Positions 17,163 to 25,157 of a stretch of 64,000 nt of DNA are shown here, piece after piece. A model generated the notes under the pieces. It saw only the letters and a program-made list of their open reading frames with translations. It did not search any database and was not told the DNA's origin. Location of the stretch: NCBI RefSeq assembly GCF_013373365.1, contig NZ_CP035925.1, forward strand, positions 3,472,001 through 3,536,000, given 5' to 3'. Numbering within the stretch: position 1 is the first letter of the stretch; the number at the start of each line of letters is the position of its first letter. The stretch is from Lentibacillus sp. CBA3610 (lineage in GTDB: Bacteria; Bacillota; Bacilli; Bacillales; Amphibacillaceae). The position numbers and the translations under genes were made by a program.

Positions 17163-17201
17163 CAAAAAAACACTTCGGCTGATCAGTTCCCGAAGCGCTT
17201 A
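17163..17201 (-). terminator. Terminator of the zinc-ribbon gene
   Basis: On the minus strand GCTTCGG and CCGAAGT around an 11-base loop, followed by T7. Confidence 0.8.
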
Positions 17202-17231
17202 TTAAAGGTATATAATGTTGATGATTTGCTA

Positions 17232-17486
17232 TTACCGGCTGTTCCGGTCATGCTCGGCAAACTTCACAAACGTAAGTTCATCTTCAATCAGACCGCATGA
17301 CCCGCATTGTATTTTTAAGGCTGGTCCACTGTAAGTAATATGAAAGACTTCAGGGTGATCATCCGTATAGTCATTTAAAACATCGCCGGTTTGCGGATCC
17401 AGTTTCACAGGTTGTGCTACTTGTTCGATAATATTAAACCGGGAACGATTCGTTTTGCAATTGGGGCAAAGGTATTGTTGCGTCAT
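17232..17486 (-). CDS. zinc-ribbon protein, function unknown
   Basis: An 84-residue protein with two Cys pairs, CPNC near residue 7 and CGSC near 64, which together would bind one zinc. The region between is acidic ([19 protein letters not shown]). ATG 17486 is preferred to the GTG three codons earlier because the ribosome site GGAGG overlaps that GTG but lies 8 bases before the ATG. Small zinc ribbons like this are common in Bacillaceae; no partner gene is adjacent. Confidence 0.68.
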   Translation of the reverse strand: MTQQYLCPNCKTNRSRFNIIEQVAQPVKLDPQTGDVLNDYTDDHPEVFHITYSGPALKIQCGSCGLIEDELTFVKFAEHDRNSR

Positions 17487-17620
17487 ATCAGACACCTCCA
17501 GCCCTTATTATTCCGGAATTGTTACATCTTATTCAGGGAAACGGCAGTACAACGTCTTTATGACCTGCAATCTATAAGCCCCGGCTCCCTCTGATTGACG
17601 CTACACTTTAAGGCTCAATA

Positions 17621-17978
17621 TTAATTTTCGGTTTTTTGTTTATTTATTTTAAATGTATCGAGCCTTTTTTGTTCCGTTTCCACTTTTTGTTCGACAAACT
17701 TGGTGAATCCTTCTGTTTCCTGTGTTGCCAAAAAATATATATATCTTTCTTTTTCGTCTTTCTCAATAATCAATGGTGCTATAGCATTCTTTATTAACAA
17801 ATAATTTATGATGAGTCTTCCCACGCGACCATTTCCATCCGCAAATGGGTGGATACGTTCAAATGTGATATGACTTTCACAAATCATTCCAATGCATTCT
17901 GACAAGTAAATCATCCATGTAGTCATTAGGCAAATTCATAAGGACTAACACCTCCCATGGCTCGTGTAACTTATTCAT
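17621..17978 (-). pseudogene. Fic-family AMP transferase with an internal deletion and frameshift
   Basis: The C-terminal piece (17621-17926) carries the complete Fic active-site motif HPFADGNGRVGR and the conserved tail IEKDEKERYIYFLATQETEGF. The N-terminal piece lies in another frame just upstream: ATG 17978 gives NLPNDYMDDLLVRM, the segment that in intact Fic proteins sits about 150 residues before the motif. Everything between is missing and the frames do not match. The inhibitory (S/T)xxxE(G/N) helix region is also lost. Intact members are about 250-330 residues. No antitoxin partner is adjacent. Confidence 0.75.
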
Positions 17979-18072
17979 AGTATACCATCTTATTTATGTC
18001 CTTAACATCCTTTGTTGCTCCCCTTTAAACATTATAGTCCAGAATAACAGGTAAATTTCCAGGCCGCCACAA

Positions 18073-18486
18073 TCAGTCTTTTTTCGACAGATTGGCGTTC
18101 ATCGATTCTTCCACTTTTTTATAATACAGATAATATCCGATCCAAAACAGGGCGTAAATGACAATAAAACCCAGGAAGCTCAATAGAATAGCAGGTATGC
18201 TAAATGGGATCCAATTAGCCATAAACAGGGCGATGATAAAGTAAACAGTAATCGACATAATGAAATGGAGGACTGTTTTTTTCAATTCGCTCCATCCGTT
18301 ATCCTCAAAGATGAACGATGCCAATCCAAAATAGATACCGAGGATAAAGGAACAGAGCATATAAAGCCATACCTGTGAAACGGGGGCCTCTGTACCGGTA
18401 ACAACGACAATCGTAAGTGCAACGAATGTAATAATACCACCTAAAGCTATCCCCATGAAACTTCTCCTGATTGCTTCAACGATCAT
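18073..18486 (-). CDS. DUF3021 membrane protein, partner of the LytTR regulator
   Basis: A 137-residue protein with four transmembrane helices (about 8-28, 42-60, 70-92, 97-122) and a Lys-rich tail. Size, topology and position directly after a LytTR gene fit the DUF3021 family. In streptococcal HdrRM/BrsRM systems such proteins hold the LytTR regulator inactive at the membrane. ATG 18486 has GGGAGG 8 bases upstream and overlaps the end of the LytTR gene by 11 bases, pointing to translational coupling. It is the last gene of a four-gene operon. Confidence 0.85.
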   Translation of the reverse strand: MIVEAIRRSFMGIALGGIITFVALTIVVVTGTEAPVSQVWLYMLCSFILGIYFGLASFIFEDNGWSELKKTVLHFIMSITVYFIIALFMANWIPFSIPAILLSFLGFIVIYALFWIGYYLYYKKVEESMNANLSKKD

Positions 18487-18937
18487 CTGACTGACCTCCC
18501 ATCGCCAACCTGTTTTTGATTGGGGCCACATATTTTCGTGTAATATACTCTTTATTTCCGGAGTGAAAGTAAACACACAGATTGCCATTAAACGATAACT
18601 CAAAACGCTCGATCTGGTTCAGATTGCCGATGACGGACTTGGAAAAGCGCATGAAGTCATAGGGGGCTAACATATCTTCTACTTCATAAAGCTTCATGCG
18701 TATCTCCACTTTTCGATTACCGATGCATGCAAAAATCCGCCTTTTTTCGGCATACACGAAATCAATATGTTTTGGGTCAAGCAGCACGGTTTGATCGGAT
18801 TCAACCCCAAATAACCGCTGCCGATTTTTCCGTTTAATGATGGAAACAATTTCTTCCAGTTCATCAGTCCATTCATTTGTCTGAATGGTGATGGATGGTT
18901 CTGTGTGCTTATTATCAATATCGATGTTCACTTTCAT
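18476..18937 (-). CDS. LytTR-domain DNA-binding regulator
   Basis: A 153-residue protein without a receiver domain. Residues 55-150 form a LytTR DNA-binding domain (VLLDPKHIDFVYAEKRRIFA, MRFSKSVIGNLNQIERF, KEYITRKYVAPIKNRL). It probably regulates its own operon, kept in check by the DUF3021 protein. The frame is open far upstream into the permease gene, but ATG 18937 is the codon at the right distance (7 bases) from GGGGG. No LytTR-type direct repeat was convincingly found upstream of the operon. Confidence 0.88.
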   Translation of the reverse strand: MKVNIDIDNKHTEPSITIQTNEWTDELEEIVSIIKRKNRQRLFGVESDQTVLLDPKHIDFVYAEKRRIFACIGNRKVEIRMKLYEVEDMLAPYDFMRFSKSVIGNLNQIERFELSFNGNLCVYFHSGNKEYITRKYVAPIKNRLAMGGQSDDR

Positions 18938-18957
18938 CATCAAGCCCCCAATTTGAA

Positions 18958-19704
18958 CTATCCCTTTGCCCGTTTTAAAAAGTTCGGGTAACATAGAAGC
19001 GCTGCGATAAATCCGGCCAGACCAAATCCTAAAAGAACAAGTGAAGGTTGCAAAAGTTCGGGCAGCTGAAGCGTTCCTGCCATCGCATCCTGAAAAGCCT
19101 GGTGTGCCCAATACTGCGGCAAAAATGCGCTGATTGTCTGCAGGATATCCGGCATCATGTCAATCGGCATCCAGAGCCCGCCAAGCACCGCGCCGCCCAA
19201 AGCAATAACCTGTGTCAGGGCGATTCCCATGTTATTTGTTTTAACCATGACAGCTAGTGCCAATCCCAATCCCGTCACCATGAAAGTCAAAAACACGGAT
19301 AAAACCAGCAAATGCACCGGCTGCTCGAGTGGAATATCATAGACAGCTTTTCCAAACAGCAGCAGGATCACAATTTGTATAATCACAATGTACATGTAAC
19401 TCATCCATTTACCAAGTAAAAATAAATACGGTGACAATGGTGTACTGGCAATTCTGGCAACCATACCAATATTCCGATTTTTAATAAATGATTCTGTCAT
19501 TGATATCATAATAAAGAAAACAAACATGATTGTATACCCCGGAACGATCGATAAAATCACTTGGCGGCTTTCTGTTTCGCCGAGTCCGGAAGTGAATACT
19601 GAAATAAACAACACGGTAAAAACAATCGGCAGAATTAACGTCCAAAATAAAAGTCCTCGATCCTGAAGATTCTTCTTCAATTCCAAGCTGGTAATGGCAT
19701 TCAT
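18958..19704 (-). CDS. ABC-2 type transporter permease
   Basis: A 248-residue permease with six hydrophobic helices, of the ABC-2/DrrB class used by drug, antibiotic or lipid exporters. The central segment FIKNRNIGMVARIASTPLSPYLFLLGKW and the C-terminal LGGLWMPIDMMPDILQTIS are typical. It follows the ATPase gene by about 20 bases and precedes the LytTR gene by about 20, so it belongs to one operon: ATPase, permease, LytTR, DUF3021. Confidence 0.9.
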   Translation of the reverse strand: MNAITSLELKKNLQDRGLLFWTLILPIVFTVLFISVFTSGLGETESRQVILSIVPGYTIMFVFFIMISMTESFIKNRNIGMVARIASTPLSPYLFLLGKWMSYMYIVIIQIVILLLFGKAVYDIPLEQPVHLLVLSVFLTFMVTGLGLALAVMVKTNNMGIALTQVIALGGAVLGGLWMPIDMMPDILQTISAFLPQYWAHQAFQDAMAGTLQLPELLQPSLVLLGFGLAGFIAALLCYPNFLKRAKG

Positions 19705-19725
19705 TTGCTCTCGCTCCTTTTTTGT

Positions 19726-20607
19726 TTAATCCCGCAGCTGACTCCCTGTCAATGAAAAGAAAACATCCTCGAGACGTGGTTGGACGAGTTCCAGCCGGTC
19801 TAATTTTTCGTTATTTTTCCTGCAGAAGCTGAGTACTTTTTCCATTGCACTGAGCGGGTCGTTTGTTCTTATTAAATAACCGCCATTCTTTTTTGTAACT
19901 GAACCATACTCTCCAACATCATCAGGCAGGCAATTTTCCCCCTTTACATAAATCGAAGGGACAGCATGGTTTTGCAGTAAAGTTTCGATTGTGCCATTTT
20001 CTAAGACTTCACCATCATCCATAAAAGCCGCTTCATCACATAACTGTTCAATTTCTTCCATATAGTGGCTGGCATAAATGATGGTGCTTCCTTCTTTTTT
20101 AAATCGCTCAATCATGTGGAAAATGTACCGTCGCGATTGCGGGTCGATACCTACTGTCGGCTCATCCATGATGATTAGATTTGGTTCGTGCATAATCGCA
20201 CAGCCTATGTTTAATCGACGCTTCATGCCCCCGGAAAAAGTCTGAACTTTGTCTTTTCCGCGATTATCCAGCCCGATTTCAGATAAGACATCATCGGTGC
20301 GGCTTTTTAAAGTTTTACCACTTAATCCATACAGTTTTCCGAAAAAATATAAATTATCGCGGGCCGTTAACGTTTCTTCCAAAGCTATCTCTTGTGGGAT
20401 ATAACCGATCCGGCGCTTATTATTGGAAAATTGTACGTCACCATCATGATCGTGAATGATTGATGCGATAATTTTAATCAATGTTGATTTGCCCGCCCCA
20501 TTCGGACCGACAAGACCGTAACAGCTTCCGGCAGGGATATTTAGAGAAACCCCTGACAACGCCTGGTCATCAGCATAAGACTTATCAATATTTTTCAAGG
20601 TAAGCAT
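19726..20607 (-). CDS. ABC transporter ATP-binding protein
   Basis: A 293-residue ATPase. Walker A is GPNGAGKST (about 37-45), the signature is TFSGGMKRRL (about 133-142), and Walker B is LIIMDEPTVGID. The C-terminal 80 residues are a regulatory extension. ATG 20607 is preferred (AGAGGTG 5 bases upstream, start MLTLKNIDKSY); an upstream in-frame start adds 6 residues. It partners with the ABC-2 permease encoded next; substrate unknown, export expected. Confidence 0.92.
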   Translation of the reverse strand: MLTLKNIDKSYADDQALSGVSLNIPAGSCYGLVGPNGAGKSTLIKIIASIIHDHDGDVQFSNNKRRIGYIPQEIALEETLTARDNLYFFGKLYGLSGKTLKSRTDDVLSEIGLDNRGKDKVQTFSGGMKRRLNIGCAIMHEPNLIIMDEPTVGIDPQSRRYIFHMIERFKKEGSTIIYASHYMEEIEQLCDEAAFMDDGEVLENGTIETLLQNHAVPSIYVKGENCLPDDVGEYGSVTKKNGGYLIRTNDPLSAMEKVLSFCRKNNEKLDRLELVQPRLEDVFFSLTGSQLRD

Positions 20608-21077
20608 GCAGACACCTCTTTTCATTGTTTATTCGATTATGGCAAAGAATCGTTTTAATGACGTTGGAAAATGTATGACACATCATATCTGTTGTTTGAA
20701 CTTACAGAAATAGTGAGCGTAAATAAAATGAATATTTATTGGAGTGGGAAGTGAATTCAATTAAAAAATAATATTCTGTGAAATTATATATAGATGATTG
20801 GATAATTGTGTTAAGATAATTTTAGAAAATGTGGGCTTGGTACTGGTCAACACGATATCACAATATTTAAGACAAAAGACTATTTAATTTTGGAAAGAAT
20901 GAAATAGGTTATTCAACTTGCAGGTTCTTATTAAGTCGTGGCTCTTTTCCGTTATCGCAACAGGGCATCATAGGGCGCAAGAATTGAACAATGGTGGGCT
21001 GTATCCGCCCATTTCTGCTCTTTAATCCGTTATAGGATCAGAATTTTGGGATAAAAATGAATGCTGAGGTGTTCAAA
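20608..21077. other. Divergent intergenic region with a hairpin
   Basis: About 470 bases between the ABC operon (minus) and the acetyltransferase (plus). No gene is supported. Near 20993-21026, AATGGTGGGC and GCCCATT can form a hairpin followed by a T-rich stretch. The left third is AT-rich and should hold the ABC operon promoter, but no clear boxes stood out. Confidence 0.45.
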
Positions 21078-21527
21078 TTGATAAAAGAATTAAGTAAGGA
21101 TGAGGAATTACCGTTGGAGTTATTACTGTTGGCTGATCCATCAGAGAAGCTTGTCAGAGAATACGTTTCAAGAGGTAAGTGCTTTATTATGAATCTTGAT
21201 GGAAGAACTGTAGGTACATATGTCCTTATTCCAACTCGACCAGAAACAGTAGAAATTGTAAATGTGGCAGTGAATGAAGATTATCATGGTCGGGGTTATG
21301 GAAAGCAACTTGTCCTTCATGCAATTGAAACGGCAAAACGTGATGGATATAAAACCATCGAAATAGGAACCGGTAATTCAGGAGTTGTTCAATTGGCGCT
21401 ATATCAAAAATGCGGTTTTAGATTGACTTCAATTGATCGTGATTTTTTTGTTAGACACTATGAGGAACCACTATATGAAAATGGCATCCAAGTTATTGAT
21501 ATGGTTCGACTTTCTCAAGACTTATGA
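21078..21527 (+). CDS. GNAT-family N-acetyltransferase
   Basis: A 149-residue acetyltransferase with the GNAT acetyl-CoA loop VNEDYHGRGYGKQL (about 74-87) and the C-terminal LALYQKCGFRLTSIDRDFF. It resembles B. subtilis YvbK-like proteins in the start MIKELSK and the end, from memory. TTG 21078 is preferred because GAGGTG lies 6 bases before it, whereas ATG 21057 has no ribosome site. Acceptor substrate unknown. About 120 bases downstream are open in another frame (ending EINEPLKVQTTNG) but lack a start and look like debris. Confidence 0.87.
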   Translation: MIKELSKDEELPLELLLLADPSEKLVREYVSRGKCFIMNLDGRTVGTYVLIPTRPETVEIVNVAVNEDYHGRGYGKQLVLHAIETAKRDGYKTIEIGTGNSGVVQLALYQKCGFRLTSIDRDFFVRHYEEPLYENGIQVIDMVRLSQDL

Positions 21528-21696
21528 AGGTTGGCATCTTAGACCTTATATTGACATCGGCCTGGATGAAATAAATGAGCCTTTAAAAGTTCAAACAACA
21601 AACGGCGTTGTTATTGACTCAGCAATGGATGAAGCAGGTAACTAAGAGCCAAATGTGACCCTGAGGTAGTCTGTATTCATTTAATTGTTTCTAAAT

Positions 21697-22599
21697 CTAT
21701 TGAAATTGCTGTAACCGTGAGAAAAACTGCTTTACAAAACGGTAAAACACTTCTTCTGATGGCGCCAGCGTTTTTTTCTTAGGTTTAATGATTCCGACGG
21801 TTCGCCTGATTTCCGGAAGCTCGAGTGGTATTTTAACAGTCATTCGTGGCGTGGACTCATGAAATGTGCTTTCCGGTAAAAGAGTCACACCAACCCCCGC
21901 GGAAACGAGCCCTTTAATGGCGTCAATGTCTTCTCCCTTTGCAGAAATAATAGGGGTGAAACCTGCTTGTCTGCATGCATCCATCATTATTTTATTCAGG
22001 ACATACCCTTCAGGAAAACTGACAAATTGGTCATGTTTCATATCACTGAGAGACACACCTTCTCTTTTGGCAAAAGGGTGATTGATCGGCAGTAATGCCA
22101 GAAAGTGTTCCGAGAAAAGAATGTTGGATTCGATGTCATATTCATCTTTAGGTACCGGCCCGATCAATGCTACTTGGATGTCTCCTCTTTTTACCGAATC
22201 GATCAGATAACGATATGAGCCCTGGCGCAATTGAAATCTGGCATCCGGGTATTCATCTTTAAACGCGGCTATCACACTGGGCATAAGGTGACTGGATAAA
22301 CTTGTTGGAAAGCCGATTTTGATTGTCCCGCGTTCAGGGTCCAGATATTCATCTATTTGCTTTTTGGCATTGTCAATCGCCTCCATGGCAATCTTTGTAT
22401 GTGTATAAAACGTTTTTCCAATCTCGGTTAATTTAATATTCCTTCCTTCACGCTCAAATAAATCGACTTCAAGTTCGCCCTCCAGGTTGGCAATTTGCCT
22501 GCTTATTGCCGATTGGGCAACATGCAAATTGACAGCTGCCTCGGAAACGTGTTCCCGTTCTGCTACTTCCATGAAATAGCGTAATTGACGTAGTTCCAT
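21697..22599 (-). CDS. gltC: LysR-family regulator, GltC orthologue
   Basis: A 300-residue LysR regulator. The winged helix (MELRQLRYFMEVAEREHVSE, VAQSAISRQIANLEGEL) and the effector domain (IKIGFPTSLSSHLMP, GEDIDAIKGLVSAGVGVTLLPES, IIKPKKKTLAPS) are extremely close to what I know of B. subtilis GltC, the activator of glutamate synthase genes gltAB. ATG 22599 has GGAG 9 bases upstream. gltAB is not adjacent, which is unusual since the two are normally divergent neighbours. It is divergent from a lipoyl-like gene. Confidence 0.85.
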   Translation of the reverse strand: MELRQLRYFMEVAEREHVSEAAVNLHVAQSAISRQIANLEGELEVDLFEREGRNIKLTEIGKTFYTHTKIAMEAIDNAKKQIDEYLDPERGTIKIGFPTSLSSHLMPSVIAAFKDEYPDARFQLRQGSYRYLIDSVKRGDIQVALIGPVPKDEYDIESNILFSEHFLALLPINHPFAKREGVSLSDMKHDQFVSFPEGYVLNKIMMDACRQAGFTPIISAKGEDIDAIKGLVSAGVGVTLLPESTFHESTPRMTVKIPLELPEIRRTVGIIKPKKKTLAPSEEVFYRFVKQFFSRLQQFQ

Positions 22600-22968
22600 C
22601 CCTGTCATCTCCATTCATATCAAAAACAGATTGATTTAATCTAAATTATATATTGTTTCGATCGAATTGAAAACCTATAATTACTAATATACAGTAAATT
22701 CGAGTTGTGCGATATTCATTCATTCACTGCAAGGATCGGAAAACGGCACCGACAAAAAAACATTCAACGTAATAAAAAAGTTTATAACATGTAACTTGAA
22801 ATTCTCCCATCTTATCTACATGAAGAAAATTAAACATGCACGATAGCAGACAAAAGCTATAAATTGTTCGACACTGAATCGAATAAAAAAATTATAATTA
22901 AACAGGCGATTAACAAAATATTCTTACTCATGAGGATTTAATCTATAAACAAAGGAGATGAATCTAAG
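22600..22968. other. Divergent promoter region of gltC and the lipoyl-like gene
   Basis: About 370 AT-rich bases without a gene. On the minus strand TTTTCA (22673-22668), 17 bases, TATAAT (22650-22645) fits a gltC promoter, and the perfect palindrome TTCGATCGAA (22657-22666) lies inside its spacer as a possible operator. On the plus strand TATAAT at 22893-22898 is a candidate -10 for the downstream gene; its -35 is not clear. Confidence 0.5.
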
Positions 22969-23229
22969 ATGAAGTATGAAGTGTTCCCAAGACGTTGGGG
23001 TTACCAACACATTATTACAACCCCGGTTAAAGGCAAGGTGGAAAGTATTTCGGTTGAATCAGGAGAACAAGTTCATGAACAGCAATTGTTAGTCATGATT
23101 CGGGCAGAACGAGGGAATGTGAAACACATTCTGACTGCGGCAAGCGGAAAAGTTGAGACATTAACCGTGAAAGTCGGGGACAAAGTAGTCCATGGCGATG
23201 TTCTCTTTTTTATAAAGGAAGATTTATAA
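22969..23229 (+). CDS. stand-alone biotinyl/lipoyl-like domain protein lacking the attachment lysine
   Basis: An 86-residue protein that is almost entirely one barrel-sandwich hybrid: TPVKGKVESISVESGEQV, a turn, then AASGKVETLTVKVGDKVVHGD. In true carriers the turn is E(A/S)MKM with the modified Lys; here it reads RAERGNVKH, so the Lys is displaced or absent and it may not be modified. Ribosome site AAAGGAG 9 bases before ATG. It may act as a scaffold or metal/ligand-binding domain. No carboxylase or dehydrogenase is adjacent. Confidence 0.75.
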   Translation: MKYEVFPRRWGYQHIITTPVKGKVESISVESGEQVHEQQLLVMIRAERGNVKHILTAASGKVETLTVKVGDKVVHGDVLFFIKEDL

Positions 23230-23285
23230 GTCAGGCGCAACCGGCTTTTAGACATACGACTGACTTAACTGTTTTATTCTGTTCA

Positions 23286-23336
23286 AGCTTTTCATCAGCA
23301 GGGATGAAGAGTAATCCTGCACTGATGGAAGCTTCA
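23286..23336. repeat. Inverted repeat downstream of the yueI gene
   Basis: AAGCTTTTCATCAGCAGG and its near-complement CCTGCACTGATGGAAGCTT are separated by 13 bases between the convergent lipoyl-like gene and yueI. No T tract on either side, so it is recorded as a repeat. Confidence 0.5.
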
Positions 23337-23338
23337 CT

Positions 23339-23782
23339 TTAAGAAAACCATTGCTTAATTTTATCAAAGAAAGATTTATTTGTTTCGGTGTTTTCATCCT
23401 CGTTCGAAATGTCATCGTCATCAATAAATATATTTTCTTTCTCAATCGCATAATCATAAGCAAGCACTGCACCGATGTCTGTATCGGCGTCTTCGTTTGT
23501 AACCTCGGTATAGGGGATGTTGTATTTATTAGCGAGTGCTTTTTCCTCTTTCAAAAATTTGTGCGAGACATCACCGTTCATCAGCAGCTTGGCATCTTTA
23601 TTGGACTTCATGGCCTCTTCCAGTTTCGCAAGCCCTTTATCTGACATGACTTGTCCTTTTGTGAGCGCAATGACGATACGTTCCCGGATGGTGCCCAGAA
23701 ATTGCTGCCGTTCCGATCGCTTTGTTTGCTTTTTGCCATATATTCCTTCTGTCAGATAATCATCGACATTCTTTTTTGCCAT
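23339..23782 (-). CDS. yueI: YueI-family (DUF1694) protein
   Basis: A 147-residue cytoplasmic protein of the DUF1694/YueI family. The start (DDYLTEGIYGKKQTKRSERQ), the centre (RIVIALTKGQVMSDKGLAKLEEAM) and NKDAKLLMNGDVSHKFLKEEKALA are typical. The fold is L7Ae-like in some descriptions; the role is unknown. The C-terminus is longer and very acidic (FIDDDDISNEDENTET), as often in halophiles. Ribosome site GAGGAAGTGG before ATG 23782. Confidence 0.85.
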   Translation of the reverse strand: MAKKNVDDYLTEGIYGKKQTKRSERQQFLGTIRERIVIALTKGQVMSDKGLAKLEEAMKSNKDAKLLMNGDVSHKFLKEEKALANKYNIPYTEVTNEDADTDIGAVLAYDYAIEKENIFIDDDDISNEDENTETNKSFFDKIKQWFS

Positions 23783-23863
23783 GTTGCCACTTCCTCGTTA
23801 AGTATTTGTGTATTTAATTTTAAATCATACCTGCCTGACGCGCAAAGTCACTGCTTAATATTA

Positions 23864-23896
23864 GAAAGTGCCCCAGAGTTGGAGCACTTTCTTTAA
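23864..23896 (-). terminator. Terminator of the yfhD-like gene
   Basis: AGAAAGTGC and GCACTTTCT with an 11-base loop, T-rich flanks on both strands; placed after the minus-strand gene at 23940. Confidence 0.6.
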
Positions 23897-23939
23897 GTCT
23901 GATTGCCGGCTGTGCTCTGGAATATAGAGGCGTCAGCCG

Positions 23940-24122
23940 TTATAAATTTTTGTTTTGCACACGTTTTTGAGCTGCATGTCTTCTTACTTGAGCTATTTTG
24001 TCATGATGGTCACCAAATTCCTCGGAAAACTCAACATCTTTACTGTCTATTTTCGCGTATTTTGGCGTCTGCGCCATACGGGCTCTTCCTCTGCGATTCG
24101 TCCGATGTTCATCTCTTCCCAT
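23940..24122 (-). CDS. yfhD: YfhD-family small hydrophilic protein
   Basis: A 60-residue basic, hydrophilic protein: MGRDEHRTNRRGRARMAQTP, then DVEFSEEFGD and a C-terminal QVRRHAAQKRV. The MGRDxxR start, the LAQTPK-like segment and DVEFSEE match the YfhD family of spore formers. GAGGTG lies 7 bases before the ATG, supporting a real gene. Function unknown. Confidence 0.75.
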   Translation of the reverse strand: MGRDEHRTNRRGRARMAQTPKYAKIDSKDVEFSEEFGDHHDKIAQVRRHAAQKRVQNKNL

Positions 24123-24197
24123 TCAGCTTCACCTCAATCAAAATGGCTTCATGAATAGTATGTGCAAATCATATCTGTTTAGCTGATGTAAATTCTG

Positions 24198-24998
24198 TTA
24201 GCGTCTGTCCCCGCCGAACAGATTATATAATCCGCCGGCGATACTTCCTTCGCCTTTATCGGAGCCGCCTTCCTGTGGGGCTGAAGCAAATACACGGCTC
24301 GCCAGGCGGCTGAATGGGAGTGACTGCACCCATACGGTTCCGGGTCCGCGCAATGTTGCAAAAAACAGCCCTTCACCGCCGAACAAAGCCGTTTTGACAC
24401 CACCAACAAATGCAACATCATAATTAATGTCGCTCGTCATCGCAACAAGGCAGCCGGTATCCACCCGCAATGTTTCATCTGGGGCGAGTTCCTTTTTATG
24501 CATCGTCCCGCCGGCATGAACAAACGCCATCCCGTCGCCCTCCAGTTTTTGCATGATAAATCCTTCGCCGCCGAAAAATCCGACGCCAGCTTTTTTCTGA
24601 AATTCAACGCCAACTGATACGCCTTTTGCGGCAGCCAGAAAAGCATCTTTCTGGCAAATGATTTTCCCGTTCATATCACTCAAATCCATCGGCATAATCT
24701 TGCCTGGATAAGGGGAAGCAAATGATACATGTTTTTTGCCGGTCCCTTCATTTGTAAAAGTCGTCATGAACAGGCTCTCACCTGTGATAACACGTTTGCC
24801 GGCTCCTATAAGCTTACCCATCAGTCCGCTCCCCTGATTGGATGACCCATCACCAAAAATCGTTTCCATCCCGATGTGTTCATCCATCATCATCAGACTG
24901 CCGGCTTCAGCAATGACTGTTTCCTGAGGGTCAAGTTCAACCTCAACAAACTGCATATCATCGCCGTGGATTTCGTAATCAATTTCGTGGTTATTCAT
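24198..24998 (-). CDS. AIM24 / TIGR00266 family protein
   Basis: A 266-residue protein built of a Gly-rich beta structure. Family features are [17 protein letters not shown] near residue 30, [15 protein letters not shown] near 130 and [22 protein letters not shown] near 190. The C-terminus has the typical Gly-rich tail and [10 protein letters not shown]. Function is not known; it is often called a TRAP-like beta-sandwich. ATG 24998 is preferred because GGGGGAG lies 9 bases before it. Monocistronic. Confidence 0.9.
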   Translation of the reverse strand: MNNHEIDYEIHGDDMQFVEVELDPQETVIAEAGSLMMMDEHIGMETIFGDGSSNQGSGLMGKLIGAGKRVITGESLFMTTFTNEGTGKKHVSFASPYPGKIMPMDLSDMNGKIICQKDAFLAAAKGVSVGVEFQKKAGVGFFGGEGFIMQKLEGDGMAFVHAGGTMHKKELAPDETLRVDTGCLVAMTSDINYDVAFVGGVKTALFGGEGLFFATLRGPGTVWVQSLPFSRLASRVFASAPQEGGSDKGEGSIAGGLYNLFGGDRR

Positions 24999-25157
24999 TT
25001 TTTCCATCTCCCCCTGCAATCGTTACCCTAAGTAATACGCTGGAAATCCTGAAAAGATTCACCAGTCTCTGCAAATAATTATACAACTTTTTCATATACT
25101 AACAACGTATACGTTTGTATAAAAAATAATTGAACGTAACCGGTAAGGAGGATTTTA

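Noticed and set aside
20640-20670. LytTR direct-repeat binding site before the ABC operon
   Set aside because: CGTT occurs twice 11 bases apart, but known LytTR sites are 9-bp repeats about 21 bases apart.
21433-21645. 70-codon ORF overlapping the acetyltransferase end
   Set aside because: It is mostly a shadow of the acetyltransferase gene; the part beyond it has no start codon or ribosome site and looks like debris.
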